A DNA stretch of 64,000 nucleotides from Alisma plantago-aquatica (taxonomy: Eukaryota; Streptophyta; Magnoliopsida; Alismatales; Alismataceae). This document shows positions 48,418 through 60,719 of this stretch, piece after piece. Location of the stretch: assembly GCA_963693085.1 (NCBI GenBank), contig OY856409.1:659166591-659230590 (forward strand). The letters run 5' to 3'. A program made the translations under genes and the position numbers. The notes beneath the pieces are model-generated. The model ran no database searches. It was given only the letters and a program-made list of their open reading frames with translations, and had not been told where the DNA came from. Every line of letters starts with the position of its first letter. The stretch's first letter is position 1.

Positions 48418-51352
48418 TGTAAGAAAATATGGTGAGGGAGTAGGTAGAATATACAATAAATCATGTCCATATTTCCTAACTAGCAAATTACATCGATAAC
48501 AATGTATTAGGAAAGAGGGTGCAAGATGTACCATATCCTAGAGCAAGTTCAACGACTATTCTTTCACATGGTTATGCTTCCTTCTTAAGCATCACATGGA
48601 TAGTATACAATGATGCCCTCCTAGTGTAGCACTCATAAATGGTGGTTTCCAGTGTCTTCCTAGTGTACTAGAAAAATCTTCCATTTCTCTATGTAGTCCA
48701 CAAAGACCATTGGGAACTCCATGTTGTGCTTCTTGATCTGATGGGAAGGAGTTTCCCCTTCGTATGTCAACGTGCTAGCATCAACTTCTTCTCCCTTTCT
48801 AACTATCCCTTTTACGGGTAAGATGGCTTGGAATCTCACGTTACCACAACTTTGAGAAGTCAAGTGTATCACTTGTGTGTCTTGAGAGCCTGGCCATCTC
48901 CCTTTATATAGGAGTGACTTATCTAGGATTTAACAAACCCTAGGGAGATGAAGGGTAAGATTTCATGGCTCGGCAGCGGCCACACATGACCATTCAATTG
49001 ACTGCCTTGTGGTCAGTGACACAATAACACTACTTTTATTGCAACTATTAATACATGTAATTTCAGACAACATGAAATTTCTTAACTCATTCAAACTTGC
49101 TGATTTGACCCACTCGGTTGATTGTACACTCCAATTGGTTGACTAGATACTCTGACTATCTATTAGAACCTTTGATCAATTGATCAATCAAACATTTCAA
49201 TTGGTCGACTATCTAGTTATATTGTCTACATTTAGCATAGTCCACTCTTTTGAATGGAACACTAGTTGGTCAACTAGCACACCAGCTGGATGAGTGGGCA
49301 CACTAGTTGGTCGACTAACAACCAAATTATTCATTTTTATTACATAAACACTACATACACCAAATTGAATATTATATACATGATTAAATTCCTCTTCCAA
49401 GTGCATCCTATGTGTGTGACCGTATTGGTCCCAAATTTAGTTGGCATTAGATGTACATATATAGCCATTTTATTGTTGGGAAATACAAACACAGAGTATG
49501 GAAGTGAAAACAAAAAAATTATCTACTAATATTCCCATAATAGCAAGATCATGTCAACTACTATGAAATGGGAAGGATGCTTTAATGAGTTTATTCTTGG
49601 TCCTGGAGTAAGTCCAATGACAACAACTCATTGCAATGCTATTATATTCTAGTTGCTCTTGGACGATGTATGTGCAGCTCCTGGTCTTCTCTAAGGACAG
49701 CAAACTAAACAACTTCTATAGCAAATCATGTGGTCTCACCACTGACTGCAAACTGACTTTGTCCTCCTAGCAGTATCCAAAAGACTCCTATGTCTAGAGT
49801 AGTCCACACAGACCAACTAGAACTCCTCTCATGCTTGTAGAATGGACAAGAAGGAGATATCTCCCCCCTTGGTGTACTAGTCACCAACTTGCTATCCCAC
49901 AATCCCGTCGCTATCCCTCCCTAGTCGACTAGGATTTTCTTGGGCTCTCTTAGTTACCACAACCAGAGAGAACAACAATTGTCAGAGTAACTAATTCTCA
50001 ATTGTATGTGTTGGGAAGTCCCTAATACCCCTCTATTTATAGGAGGGGTTAGGGTTAAGGTTCCAAGTCTATTTGAGATCTGTGTGGGAGTGGAAGGGGC
50101 TAGAAGATCTTGAATTTTCACAATCTGTGACACCCAAACTAGTCGTCTGGAAGCCCAAATAGTCGCCTGGTGCACGAGCCAATCAGTTCACACTGCAAGA
50201 TAGTCGTCTCATAGTTTCTCAATGCTACACAAATTTGGAAAAATCATTTCCAATTAGCATTAATTTCCTTGTATCAATATAATTGATCAATCAAAACAAT
50301 TAAATTTTCTCACAAATTTAGGAATGTTATTAGAACCTTCCTTTAACCCAATTGAGTCAATCAGTTCACCCAGTGATCCGATCGGTTGGTGCCTTATTTG
50401 TGTAGAACTCCAGCCAATAGAGTTCCAATTAGTCTGACACTTCAAACAACCATCTCAACTCTTGAAATGATCGTCTGGCTCTCCAGATGGTCCGCTCACC
50501 CTATGAGTCAATCATTTGGCAATGCAGTCAGCCAAAATATATTTATGAATTGAATAGCTAAATGCTTTAGTAATCAATCCAATCATTCAAGATTAAACTC
50601 ATCTTATAGATGATTTCCTATGTGCATGACTCTATAGGTCCCATATCACTTTGGCTCAATATTACAAATTGACTCACATGATCATGGCCATATGTTACTC
50701 AATATTGCTTGTCAAGTGTCTAGGATATCAACTCCAGTAGGAGGGACAAAACCCATCTAGATCACTCATAGTCAATTTCCATGTGTCACAACTTACCCAA
50801 GCACAAACTTTATAGAAACCCTAATAAAAAGTCATGTTGAATGGTGTCAAAGTTCATTGAATGAGAAGTGATGAGTGCAGTGACTTTAGGTCTAAGAACC
50901 ACACCTCACTATCAACTTGAGAGACTATTCTAACTACCATTTCATGGTTTCCATGTATCACTCTCAAAATGGGTCTGTCTGGTACACCATTCTCTAACAA
51001 GTAACTTTGTGTTTGACTTGATATCCAATATATTGACTAATGAGACTCTATCATCAGTCAACAAACATTCTAGTCTTGTGTATTATTGTCTTCTATTTTG
51101 CTTCCATGATAATATTTGACTAAGGACATAACAAGAATGTATATAGTCCTATCGTACATATGATCTCATTGTTCATGTCCTCAACCTGAAAACATATGTC
51201 ATTAACATCATTCTTTAGACATGTAACATCTTATATTATCATCTCATAATTGAACAAATATAATAGAAAGATTGCCTTTATTATTAATCAAATCAAGTAC
51301 ATGATGTCACATTACAATCATCATATGACTGACTCTCAAGGTATACATACCA
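48418..51352 (-). repeat. 3' LTR of copia element, with internal extra LTR-like segment
   Basis: Bases 48418-49470 match 55824-56830 and bases 50630-51352 match about 57030-57732. Between them, 49477-50630 is a diverged copy of an LTR front part: it begins tgttgggaaatac and has its own TATA-like box (50033-50043), besides the one at 48902-48911. The LTR is thus about 1 kb longer than its partner. The minus-strand start is tggtatgtatacc. Confidence 0.85.
49477..50630 (-). repeat. Extra LTR-like segment from a related copia family
   Basis: The order of motifs repeats that of 48418-49440: a TG-start with an adenine-rich front, a gaccaactagaactcc block, a gttaccacaacc block, a TATA-like box and an end like ctataggtccca. 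It holds the palindrome cctagtcgactagg at 49920-49933. It most likely arose by recombination with, or insertion of, a related LTR. Confidence 0.6.
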
Positions 51353-51366
51353 AAAGCCTCCCACTT
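51353..51366 (-). other. Polypurine tract, copia
   Basis: On the minus strand this reads aagtgggaggcttt immediately before the 3' LTR. Confidence 0.88.
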
Positions 51367-51539
51367 GAACTTAGATACAATCACCCATGAATTAGTTCCA
51401 CGTGATCTAACATGTCCATGATGTTTTTTCTATAAAAATTATTTAGTCAGTGGGTTAGCAACATTGCTTTCAATTGGTACTGTACAAATCTTTACATCTC
51501 CTTAATGTACAATCTCTTATATGAGACGTAAAAGTTGAA

Positions 51540-52250
51540 CTATCTATTTGGAATGTTGATGCGATCAGGGTTCCTTATCTTGTGCAATTGCTCCAATTGT
51601 TGTTGCAATACAACTCTACTACATTTCCAATGCTTAGAATGACTTCAAGTTCATTGATGAACTTCTTGATCCAAACTACTTCCTTTGTTGGATTTGATGC
51701 AACAATATACTTGTCTTCTATTGTAGATTTATCAACAATTTCTTGCTTAAAATTTTTCTAACTTATAGCTCTTTTGTTAAGGAAAAGCAAAAATGTTGAT
51801 TGCAATCGATAATCATATTTGTCAGTTTGGAATCTTGTATTAATATAACCCTTCACACCCAACTCTTCCCCACCCTACCATAAACAAGGAACCAATCCTT
51901 AGTCCTTCTCGAGTACTTAAGGATGTTCTATACGATAGTTTAGTGACCATCACCAGGATATGATTGATATCTACTCATCATACTCAAAGTATACAAGACA
52001 TCAAGAGAAGTACATAACACTGCATATGTGATAGATCCAATAGCATATGGATATGGAATCTTACTCATGTGTTCCTTTTGTTCACAAGAATCTGATATGG
52101 GGCTCTAAAGAGACTAATTCCATGGGACATGGAAAAATTTCCTCTCTTTGAGTCTTGCATTCTGAACCTCTTCAACACTTTGTCAATGTATGTACTCTGT
52201 CTTAGGATAATAAGCCTTCTAGATGTATCTCAATAGATCTAAATTTCAAA
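51540..52250 (-). pseudogene. Copia RNase H remnant
   Basis: Minus-strand frames include MSKIPYPYAIGSITYAVLCT, then DVLYTLSMMSRYQS and NILKYSRRTKDWFLVYG, which are the RT-RNase H junction of copia. EVVW-like and KFINELEV-like stretches at the end match the RNase H tail. Stops and frame changes are frequent. Confidence 0.85.
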
Positions 52251-53085
52251 TACATAGTATGGTTCACCTAAATGCATCATAGAGAAGGTACCTCCCAACC
52301 ATGCAATTACCACTTGTAGGGTAGGGATGTCAGTACCGATCAATAGTATGTCATGTACATACAATATGAGGAATATGATTTTGCTCCCCCTAACCTTCTT
52401 GTAAAAACATGGTTCATCTTCATTTTGACTAAATCCGAACTCTCTGTCTACCTCTTTAAATCAAAGATTCCATCTTTGAGATGCTTTCTTCACTCCATAG
52501 ATTGACCTTTGTAGGTTACAAACTTTATTGGATTCTCCTAGAAGTATAAAACCTTCAGACTGTGTCATTTATACATCTGCAAGAAGATTCCCATTAAGGA
52601 AAAAGGTTTTAACATCCATATGCCAAATGTCATAGTTATAATAAGCTCCAATGGGAAGCATGATCCTAATGGACTTAACCATGGAAATTGGAGAAAAGGT
52701 TTTGTCATAGTCAACACTTTGAACTTGTCTAAAACCCTTTTCAACCAATTGACCTTTACAGGTTTGTACATTACTATCCATGTTGGCCTTCTTATTGAAG
52801 ACCCATTTGCAACCTATGGGTTTCACCCCTTATGGTGGATCCACCAAGGTCCATACCTTGTTGGTGTACATGGAGTTCATCTCAGATCTCATGGCATCAA
52901 GGTCGTTTCTCAGACTCTAGTCCATCAATAACATCTAGATAGGTTGTTGGATCACAATCTATGATCAAGGCATCACCTTCTTGAGTCACAAGATATCCAA
53001 TTATTTCAAGCTGAAGGTGTGTCCTACTAGATAAATAAATTTCATGTGTTACATCAGTAACTTGAGATTCCACGATGATTTGTGA
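52251..53085 (-). pseudogene. Copia reverse transcriptase remnant
   Basis: An open piece at 52569-52826 reads IGCKWVFNKKANMDSN, VDYDKTFSPISMVKSIRI and IWHMDVKTFFLNGN, the finger and palm blocks of copia RT. Upstream at 52830-53085 lies the linker (QEGDALIIDCDPTTYLDVID, then SMYTNKVWTLVDPP). The downstream catalytic Y-V-D-D block is not clear. A second frame over the same bases (52565-52771) shows a frameshift. Confidence 0.92.
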
Positions 53086-53104
53086 GTCTAGAAATGTGTT
53101 TCTA

Positions 53105-53560
53105 ATTTGTGTTCCCTAGAAGACAATGGAAAACTTATGTTTGGTTCAAGTTATCAAGTTTTATCCTTTTACTATTTACATTATATATGCTTGTCTCTAG
53201 ATCTAACAAGTATAGACTGTAAGGCATAGAGGAACTACCATAAAAGATCTGATCTTTAGAAATAGAACATCAACCATTCTTTATATGAAATTTGAATTCA
53301 CTCTTATCCAAATAAGATATAGAAATGATGTTTCTATTAATGACATGTTCATAATAGAAATTCTCTAACTCTATTACTAGCCCACTAGGTAGAGATAAGT
53401 TGTAGGTTTCAACTATAGTGGTAGCAACTCTTGCTTTATTCACAATAGTAGTTCCACCTCACCATTCCTTAAGGGTTTACTTATTTTCATACCCTACATA
53501 TTCGAGCAATGTGAGATTCACTTCCAGTATCCAATACCAAATGAAGAAGAAGACAAAGTT
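53105..53560 (-). pseudogene. Copia protease and pre-integrase remnant
   Basis: On the minus strand this corresponds to copia protease. The expected D-T-G motif is damaged (IGYWK near the start); MKISKPLRNGEVEL, ETYNLSLPSGLVIELENFYY and RNIISISYLDKSEF follow in order. It ends with SIYNVNSKRIKLDNLNQT, the block before the integrase zinc region. The integrase itself is missing, and the next coding sequence is the RT linker at 53085. Confidence 0.82.
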
Positions 53561-53564
53561 ATCT

Positions 53565-54400
53565 CACTAATGTATATAATCATGTGGAGATCTCTATCCC
53601 CTGATTCTTCTTCCATAGTTCCTATATGTAAAGAGGCAATTCCTTTTCTAGTATGCAGTCTAGTGACAGTGGTGGAAATTCCCTTCCTTACTTATCCCTC
53701 CCTTCACTTTAAGTGTAGAAGACTTGGGTTTCTATCTATCATTAGAACGCTTTTTGGCCTTAACTTTTCCCTTGGACTTCCCCTTTCCTCTTCTAATCAT
53801 CATCATAGATCTAGGTTTGTTCTACTTCATTTGTGTCTCAATAGTTCTCAACATGCCAAGCAATTTAGAAAGAACTTTAGAAAAATTGTTTAGGTTATAG
53901 TTCATGACAAATTGGGTTTATGATTCATGCAACTATTACATAATCACATTTGTAGCCAAGCGAAAGGAAATCCCATTCTCTCTAGATTTTCCACATACCC
54001 AATCAACTTGAGCACATGGAGCCCTATTGGATCCGCTCTTCCATATTGCACTTAAACAAAGCCTTGAAGACATCATATCCCTCTTGCCTTGCTTGATCCT
54101 GGTACATGTTCTTAATATGTATTACCATATTTAGAAAGTCCATTTTTTGTGTTGTCTTTCCAACTCATGGTTCAAAGAGCATAACATTAGGCATTTAATG
54201 TATATGACATCGTCACAATGCTTCTTGTAAGCATCCCTTTCAGCCTTAGGCACATTTGAAGTGGGTTACTCTGGCTTTGGTGTTTTTAACCCATGAATAA
54301 GAGTGATTATCAAATTCTTGAACCAGTCATGGAATTTGTTCCTATTTGGTTTGTCCTTCTCAAGGACCGATCACAATGAAACATTGTTGTTGTTTGACAT
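53565..54400 (-). pseudogene. Copia gag remnant
   Basis: The minus-strand ATG at 54398-54400 starts MSNNNNVSL, then VLEKDKPNRNKFHDWFKNL and KAERDAYKKHCDDV, matching the start of copia gag. Near 53640-53730 a damaged zinc knuckle reads GNFHHCH...KRNC. Lys-rich sequence precedes it. About 280 codons with several stops is near the usual length for small copia gags. Confidence 0.85.
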
Positions 54401-55810
54401 TTGTTTCTACAAAAGAAAATTTGCATGTCAAAACACTTTTGATTTGGTTTGAAAAAGTTTGATGATATTAATTAGGCCTTATTCTTATTAACTACACTCC
54501 CACAATTTTTCTTCAAATCAATATCCTTTACTATTAATTCACAGAGATTGCAATATACAACCTTCTAGTGGGCCAAGATCCATATTTCATCAAACCACGA
54601 GTTAACTTTGACTATTTAGGTAGGGAACTTTATCTATTTGCATTCAATGAAACTATTGGTAGATGGTATGTACAACTCCTTATCATATTCCATCTATATG
54701 ATTCTAGGCACTTAATCCCGTTAAGATCACCTATTTAAGCCTGACCCAAAAGCCAACATGATAGAAGATGCACCCAACTTTGACAGACCCACATATCTAC
54801 CATCACACTTCTGTGAGATAGACAACACATAACACTTTGGCATAACCTATGCTTAGTTGATCAAGCTTTAATGTGTATCTAATGAAAAGAATCTAAGACT
54901 TAATATTTATTGAGGGATTTTATATTTAAATACATATGCATATTCCAAAACTACATACTTATAATATGTACCATATACATACTATATCCGCAAACGAAGC
55001 ATATAATCACAAAGAAGTGATGGTATGGCCATTGTAATGCATTTCTTTAGAGCGATAAAGAATTGCCATTCACTTAAGGTCAAACATCACATGTGCAACA
55101 TGTATTGGACAAAACTATGCTATAAATAGGTTGTTCGGTTGAATGGACTATTCTAGTCAATCAGTTGGTCCTCCTATCAATCGATTGATCTCCATTAATT
55201 GGTCAACTGGTTTAAAGGTCAAGTGGATGGTTGGACTCCTCCATTCAATCAGTTGGGCCTCCAGTTGATTGGTCAACTCCTACTTTAGTTGGTCGATTGG
55301 ATCTTCAATCTGCTGGCACCTCCGGTCGATTGACTTGTCTTCCAGTCATTCGACTTGCCCTGTCAGAATGCCTTCTCTTGCGAAGAACTATAAACTAATT
55401 CTACTCCTATCTACTTATTATAGAATGTAAGATTAATACCTCGAGTTATATTCTAGGGGTGCATAGGGAGTTAAGCATTATTTGCATCTATGAAAAAAGA
55501 GATAAATCTCATTGTGGAAACTAAATTTATAAGATTAAAAATAAACCATTCAGCCATGCACAAACATATAAGGAGTATTGGCTATAACGAAACATACATC
55601 CACCATAAAAACACCTTTAGGAAACTCACATGAATTACATATATATCATGTCCTATGCATAGAGGATCTATGGGACATTCCCTAGAGTATGTGGTACTTA
55701 ATTGAACATGCACATTAACCATTTAAACGTTCACATCGTATTAAACAAGCTAAATGACAAAAAAATCCAATAATTTCAATTTAAATCATAGTACACCATA
55801 AATTGACATG
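54401..55810 (-). other. Copia 5' leader between primer site and gag
   Basis: This is 1.4 kb without a supported gene. It holds a cluster of cagttg, gattggtcaac and ggtcgattgg motifs at about 55130-55370, also found in both LTRs. The rest is AT-rich. Confidence 0.5.
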
Positions 55811-55822
55811 GCTCTGATACTA
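55811..55822 (-). other. Primer binding site, copia
   Basis: On the minus strand this reads tagtatcagagc, one mismatch from the tRNA-Met complement; it continues catg, as in initiator tRNA-Met. The LTR begins one or two bases away. Confidence 0.9.
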
Positions 55823-55823
55823 C

Positions 55824-57732
55824 TATAGAAAAATATGATGATAAAGTAGGCAACAAAAACAAAATTTTTTGTCCATATTTCATAACTAGAAGATCACATC
55901 AACAATGATGTATTAGGAAAGAGGGTGCAAGATTTACCTTGTCCTAGAGAAAGTCCAGTGAATATGATTACATGGGGTTGTGATTCCTTCTGATGTAGCA
56001 CAATAGTAGTAGTCAGTGGCATGCTCCCAGTTTAGAACTCATGAATGGTAGTTGACAACATCCACCTAGTGTAGAAGCAAAATCTTCCATGCCTCTACAT
56101 ATTCTACATAGACCATTAGGAACTCCACTTCATGCTTCTTGAGCTAGTTGGAAGGAGTTGCTCCTTCATATGTCGACGTGCCAAAGTCAACTTCTTCTCC
56201 CTTGTTGTCTCTCCTTTCATGGGTAAGACGGCTTGGGATCTCATGTTACCACAACTGTGAGAATTCAAGTGTATCTATTATGTGTCTTGAGAGCCTTGGC
56301 CATCCCTATTTATATAGGAGTAATCCAGGTTTTCCCAAACCCTGGGGAAATGAGGGTCATATTTCATGGCTGGGCTATTATATCAATCCAGTCAATCGAT
56401 CTGCATGACCAATCGATCAACTGACCAATCTAGTCATTCCATTGGCTTGTATCCAGCGATCGATAACATTAGTTTTATTACAATAATTATGCATCATGTT
56501 TTAGATAACATTAAATTGTTTGACTTATGTAAATTCTCTGATTCAACCTAGTCAGTTGATTGGACACTCCTATCAACTGCCTGGCTGCTCTAACTATCTG
56601 TTGGCATCTTTGATTAGTTGATCGATTGAACATTTCAATCATTCAACTGGTTGGTTCCATCAGCCAGATCAAGAAAGTCCTGTCAGTCGAAGAACAACCA
56701 TGTTATTCATTTTGATTACCTAAACACTTTAGTAACCAAATTGAATCTTATCCATGATTAACTCCTCTTCCAATTGCATCCAATGCGCTTGACCATATAG
56801 GTCCCAAATTATGTTGACAACAAATGTCCATAACAATATTAGGACATCAAAAGCAATGAGAGGTATCTAGTAACACATTATTTCTGCCCAAGTAATTGGA
56901 TAGTTGGAGAAAAACTTCAACCTACATCTCTAATGAATATTATCGTGATCGTATAATTCCTTTGTCTCAAATTTCATGGAATGGTCATCCTCTTAATATT
57001 TAATCTATGTTTCTTAACTAGAGCATACTGTTGAGATGTACATGAGCTCAATATCACATAATGACTCACATGAGCATGGTCATGCATTTCTCAGTCTTTC
57101 TTATCTAGTGGCCATGATATCAACTCTGGTAGGAGGGACATATCCCACCTATTTTGCTCACAGTCAATCCCTAAGTGTCACAACATGCCTGAGCGCCACC
57201 TTTATAACAACCCTTATTCAAGGTTAGATTGAATGGTGTCAAAGTTCATCGAACTATGTGTGATAAATGTACAAATTTTAGGTCTAAGAACCACAATCAC
57301 CACTATCTGATTATGATTACCATTGCATGGTTTCCATGTATCACTCTCTAGGTGGATCTATCAGGTATACTAGTTTGTAACAAGTACCTATGCGTTTGAC
57401 TTCATATCCAATATCATGACTAATGAGACTCTATCATGAATCAACACATTTTAGTCTTATGTATTATTGTCATCTATTTTCTTCCACAATGATATCTGAC
57501 TAGGGACATAACAAGAATGTATTAATTATCATACATATGATCTCATTATTCAAGTTCAACCTGAAAACGTATGTCACCAAGTAACATCATTATTTAGACA
57601 CATATCATGTTATATAATCATATCATAATTGAAAATACATAATAGATGAAATGTCATCAATTAGTAATCAAATCAAGTACATGATGCCTCATTAAAATCA
57701 TTAAATGACTAGTTATGTGGGCATACATACCA
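55824..57732 (-). repeat. 5' LTR of copia element
   Basis: This 1909-bp LTR begins on the minus strand with tggtatgtatgcc. A TATA-like box lies at 56306-56317 (plus strand ctatttatatag). Clusters of gattgg and caatcgat motifs lie at 56370-56680. Confidence 0.9.
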
Positions 57733-58260
57733 TCAACTACCTAATAATAGAACACCACCATCCTATTAAAAATATGGTCTTCTCTTTTTCCTCCTTAGAC
57801 ATTTGTGTTTTATTGTAACATATGAAACCGTCTATAAATATTAGGAGTGTATGGCTTACAATGTTGTATACAAGTATGTTAACATGTGCTAGTAAAAAGT
57901 CAAAATTGGGAGATCCTAGTTGAGATGACAATTATCCACACATATTTTCACTTTGCCATCCTTCTTTAGTATAGGTACAATGTTGGCAAGCTACTTGGGA
58001 TACTGGACTAAGTCTAAGAAAACAACACTATATTGCTTTCAAACTCTTCTAAGCTTGAGGATGCATTTCATTCATAGTTGTCTAACCTTCTACTTGACTA
58101 AAAGGATGCTAGGGATGATAGACAATTGAAAAATAGTGATTTTTTCATCCAACCCAGATATATTTTAGTAACTCATGAAAACACATCAATGTAGTTTAGT
58201 TGGATCTTATCAACTGGTCCTTGATAAACTGGGGTAGATGTTCCCCAATTTTGACTTGGT
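57733..58260 (-). pseudogene. Tat-like RT N-terminal part
   Basis: Minus-strand frames begin near 58260 with QVKIGEHLPQF, the block just before RT. IQYPKXLANIVPILKKDGKV then matches the finger region, followed by LLIFIDGFICYNKTQM and EEKEKTIFLIGWW, the F-M-D-G-x-S-G-Y and K-T-x-F-x-T-x-W blocks. The copia target duplication at 57733-57737 cuts it; RT resumes at 48412. Confidence 0.88.
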
Positions 58261-60474
58261 GTTGCTTGGGGCGTGAGATGAAGTTGATCATTTAGGTCTC
58301 ATCCTCAACATAAAAAAAGGTTGGTGTTCTTTCATCATGTATTCCGTGACAGGATAATCTTCAAATGTTTCATCTTCATCATTGTAAATCTATGATACTT
58401 CTATGAAATAGTCACCAAACTCTTGAAGAACCATAGTGTCTCATACTCTAGTTGAGTTTTTTTTGGAGGAAGGTTGGAACGTTACAAAGCATGGATAAGA
58501 AACCACTTTAAGATCTCCCCAACCTTAGAGTGTCATTCTTCCAATTTTTCAAGTACGATAGGGGGCTTTTCCTTCAAGACATTGCATCACTCCATATCGT
58601 ACGAGGTAGATGAACTTTGTGAATGTTATACAAATTATGCTTAAAAGATGGCAATGATTTTGTGAATGTTATACAAATTATGCTTCAAAGATGACATTGA
58701 TCCCCATCCTTCAAATAGTAATTTCCATATTCATTAGTGCACACCATAGTATTCTTCATGTATTCTCACTCCCCTCCTTAGAGTCAGTTAGGCATGGTGA
58801 GTCATGGACATCCATTGGTGCAGTGAAATTGGCCAAGCTGAATGATGTCTTCATTTGAAGTGTTGGATCTAGAGCCTCCTCCATGTCATCATCTATGACT
58901 ATTGTCTTTATCATCAAAAGGAACTATACAATCTTCTTCCATGATCCCTCTATCTATGTATTTCTGTTATGGCTGTTTGACAATAAAGGTGAGTGTAAAT
59001 TAGATTTCTTCCTTTTTTAGAGGGATGAGCATGCCCTCAGACAAATGATTATTATGGGCGGTCCTAACTCCCTTTGAAACTTTACATATGTGAATGATTT
59101 CCTTGATCCATGCAAAAATACAAAGGCATTTTTACTAGTTGTCTTCATAAACCTCTTTAATGAGGTAGGGTATCATCATAAGAATGATGTCTTTAGAGGT
59201 GTCAAAGATGTCTTTTTTTGATATGATGATTGAGGAGTAGGGATGGGATCCTTGCACTTGGTTCCTAAGTATCATATGTACACCACTCTAAGATGGCACT
59301 CTTGGTTGAGGACCACTTTCGGAGCCTCCCCATATAGGTTCATGGATATTGATAGGTAGTTGAGGTAGCCTCTTTTTGTAAAATCACTTGTAATGAGCCT
59401 TAGTGAGGCCAATTTCTAAAACGTTTTCCATATTATGAAATAAGGAAAAGAACAATGTTGGACATAGTAACCTAGGCCCACTCCCTTTTTCCTTGGTGGG
59501 ATATGTACAAAATATGTATGTCCATATTGTCTAAGCCTCGATCCTCAATCTGTGCAGATATTCATTTCTGATAATAGATTAGTGAATTGCATAGGATTAT
59601 ATGGGAGATGCACATATATGCTGGAGGAAACATTAATCAACTTAATTTTCTTTCTCTATGTAGTCTATGTCACTTCTTGGGTTGTAAACATGGATAGTAA
59701 CATTGTAAAGCCCAAGGAAAACTTGAGCTTTTTATGGAGTGGTGTAAGGAACACTCGAGTTATGGTGAATCCAAGGTTTTCTCAACTTTGTGACCATGAA
59801 CAATGAGAAAGTTCATGGCCCAATCTACTGGTCAAGCATGATTTCTCCTAAGGAATTCTTTAGCACATCGTCAAAGGATGTATTTTTCTTGATTATTGAC
59901 TGTACATGCAAGGGATATCTTCCCAGGATAACAAGTGTCTTATAGGGGTACACATTGAGGCATGCCCCATTTTGGACAAAGCACTAAGGGATCTTGATAC
60001 CTCTATATATGGTTGTGACAATAAAAGACCTATTATAGTGCCCTTCCTCTAGTATTTTTTATATAAAAAATATCACGTGCATAGTTCTAATCAGTCTGAT
60101 TGTAGAAGTAAGTGCTTCTGGGTTCACCTCTTTAGAGATGTAGTCTCCTTCAAGTGTCTTCATCACAACATCCCTATGTATGGTGGAGCTTCACATCATA
60201 TCGGATAATTATACTTATCCTTCAAGCTTGTGATGGAGTGGACTTTTGGAATCCTAAATATCCAATGACATAAGTGAAATCTTATGGTTTAGTTATATTA
60301 AGAGTTCTAAGCTTTTGACAAAGTAGGTGTGTTGATGTGAGGTTGACATCATGATTAACATATCTTTTTTTAATGCCTTATTGAGGAATTTAATAGAATG
60401 ATCAACTAGATGTGTTTTGTCACCAAATTTGAATAAAAGGTAGCTCGAGAGGTAAGGAAGCTATGGTTAAAATT
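58261..60474 (-). pseudogene. Tat-like protease and upstream region, heavily decayed
   Basis: Around 59690-59990 the minus strand reads ASMCTPIRHLLSWEDI and, further on, NLGFTITRVFLTPLHKKLKF. These recall the S-A-L-N-V-x-P-L and H-x-x-G-A-V-P-S-T-L-H-Q-K-L-K-F blocks of Tat protease. The rest, including 58300-59690, has only short frames. Gag should lie above 60000, but I see no gag motif before the LTR at about 60475. Confidence 0.5.
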
Positions 60475-60719
60475 TGGTGGCATTTGGGTCTTCCTAGAGG
60501 GAGTTATTAAGGTTTGAATTTTGTGAAATAATGTGCATTATTAACAAATTATTGGACCTAAGTATCGATCCTTTATGTGTCACATGTCCCCTTGCTTTGG
60601 GTTGGGTTTGCGTGGTCAGATTCTAGCCCTAGATATCAGATCTAAGGGTGGGATCACATAGCTTTGAGAAGCCACAGATTGCCTAGTCACGTGCATCGAT
60701 CCATGCCTTAGATTTCTAA

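Larger units (their letters stand above)
48418..57732 (-). mobile_element. Ty1/copia element, minus strand, integrase core deleted
   Basis: LTRs are at 48418-51352 and 55824-57732. A polypurine tract abuts the left one and a Met-type primer binding site abuts the right one, so it reads on the minus strand. Flanking bases acaac (48413-48417) and tcaac (57733-57737) are a 4-of-5 target duplication. Gag, protease, RT and RNase H remnants are in copia order, but only a few bases lie where the integrase core should be. It splits the Tat-like RT, whose two halves read through when it is removed. The lineage within copia is unclear; RT wording is Tork-like. Confidence 0.93.
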
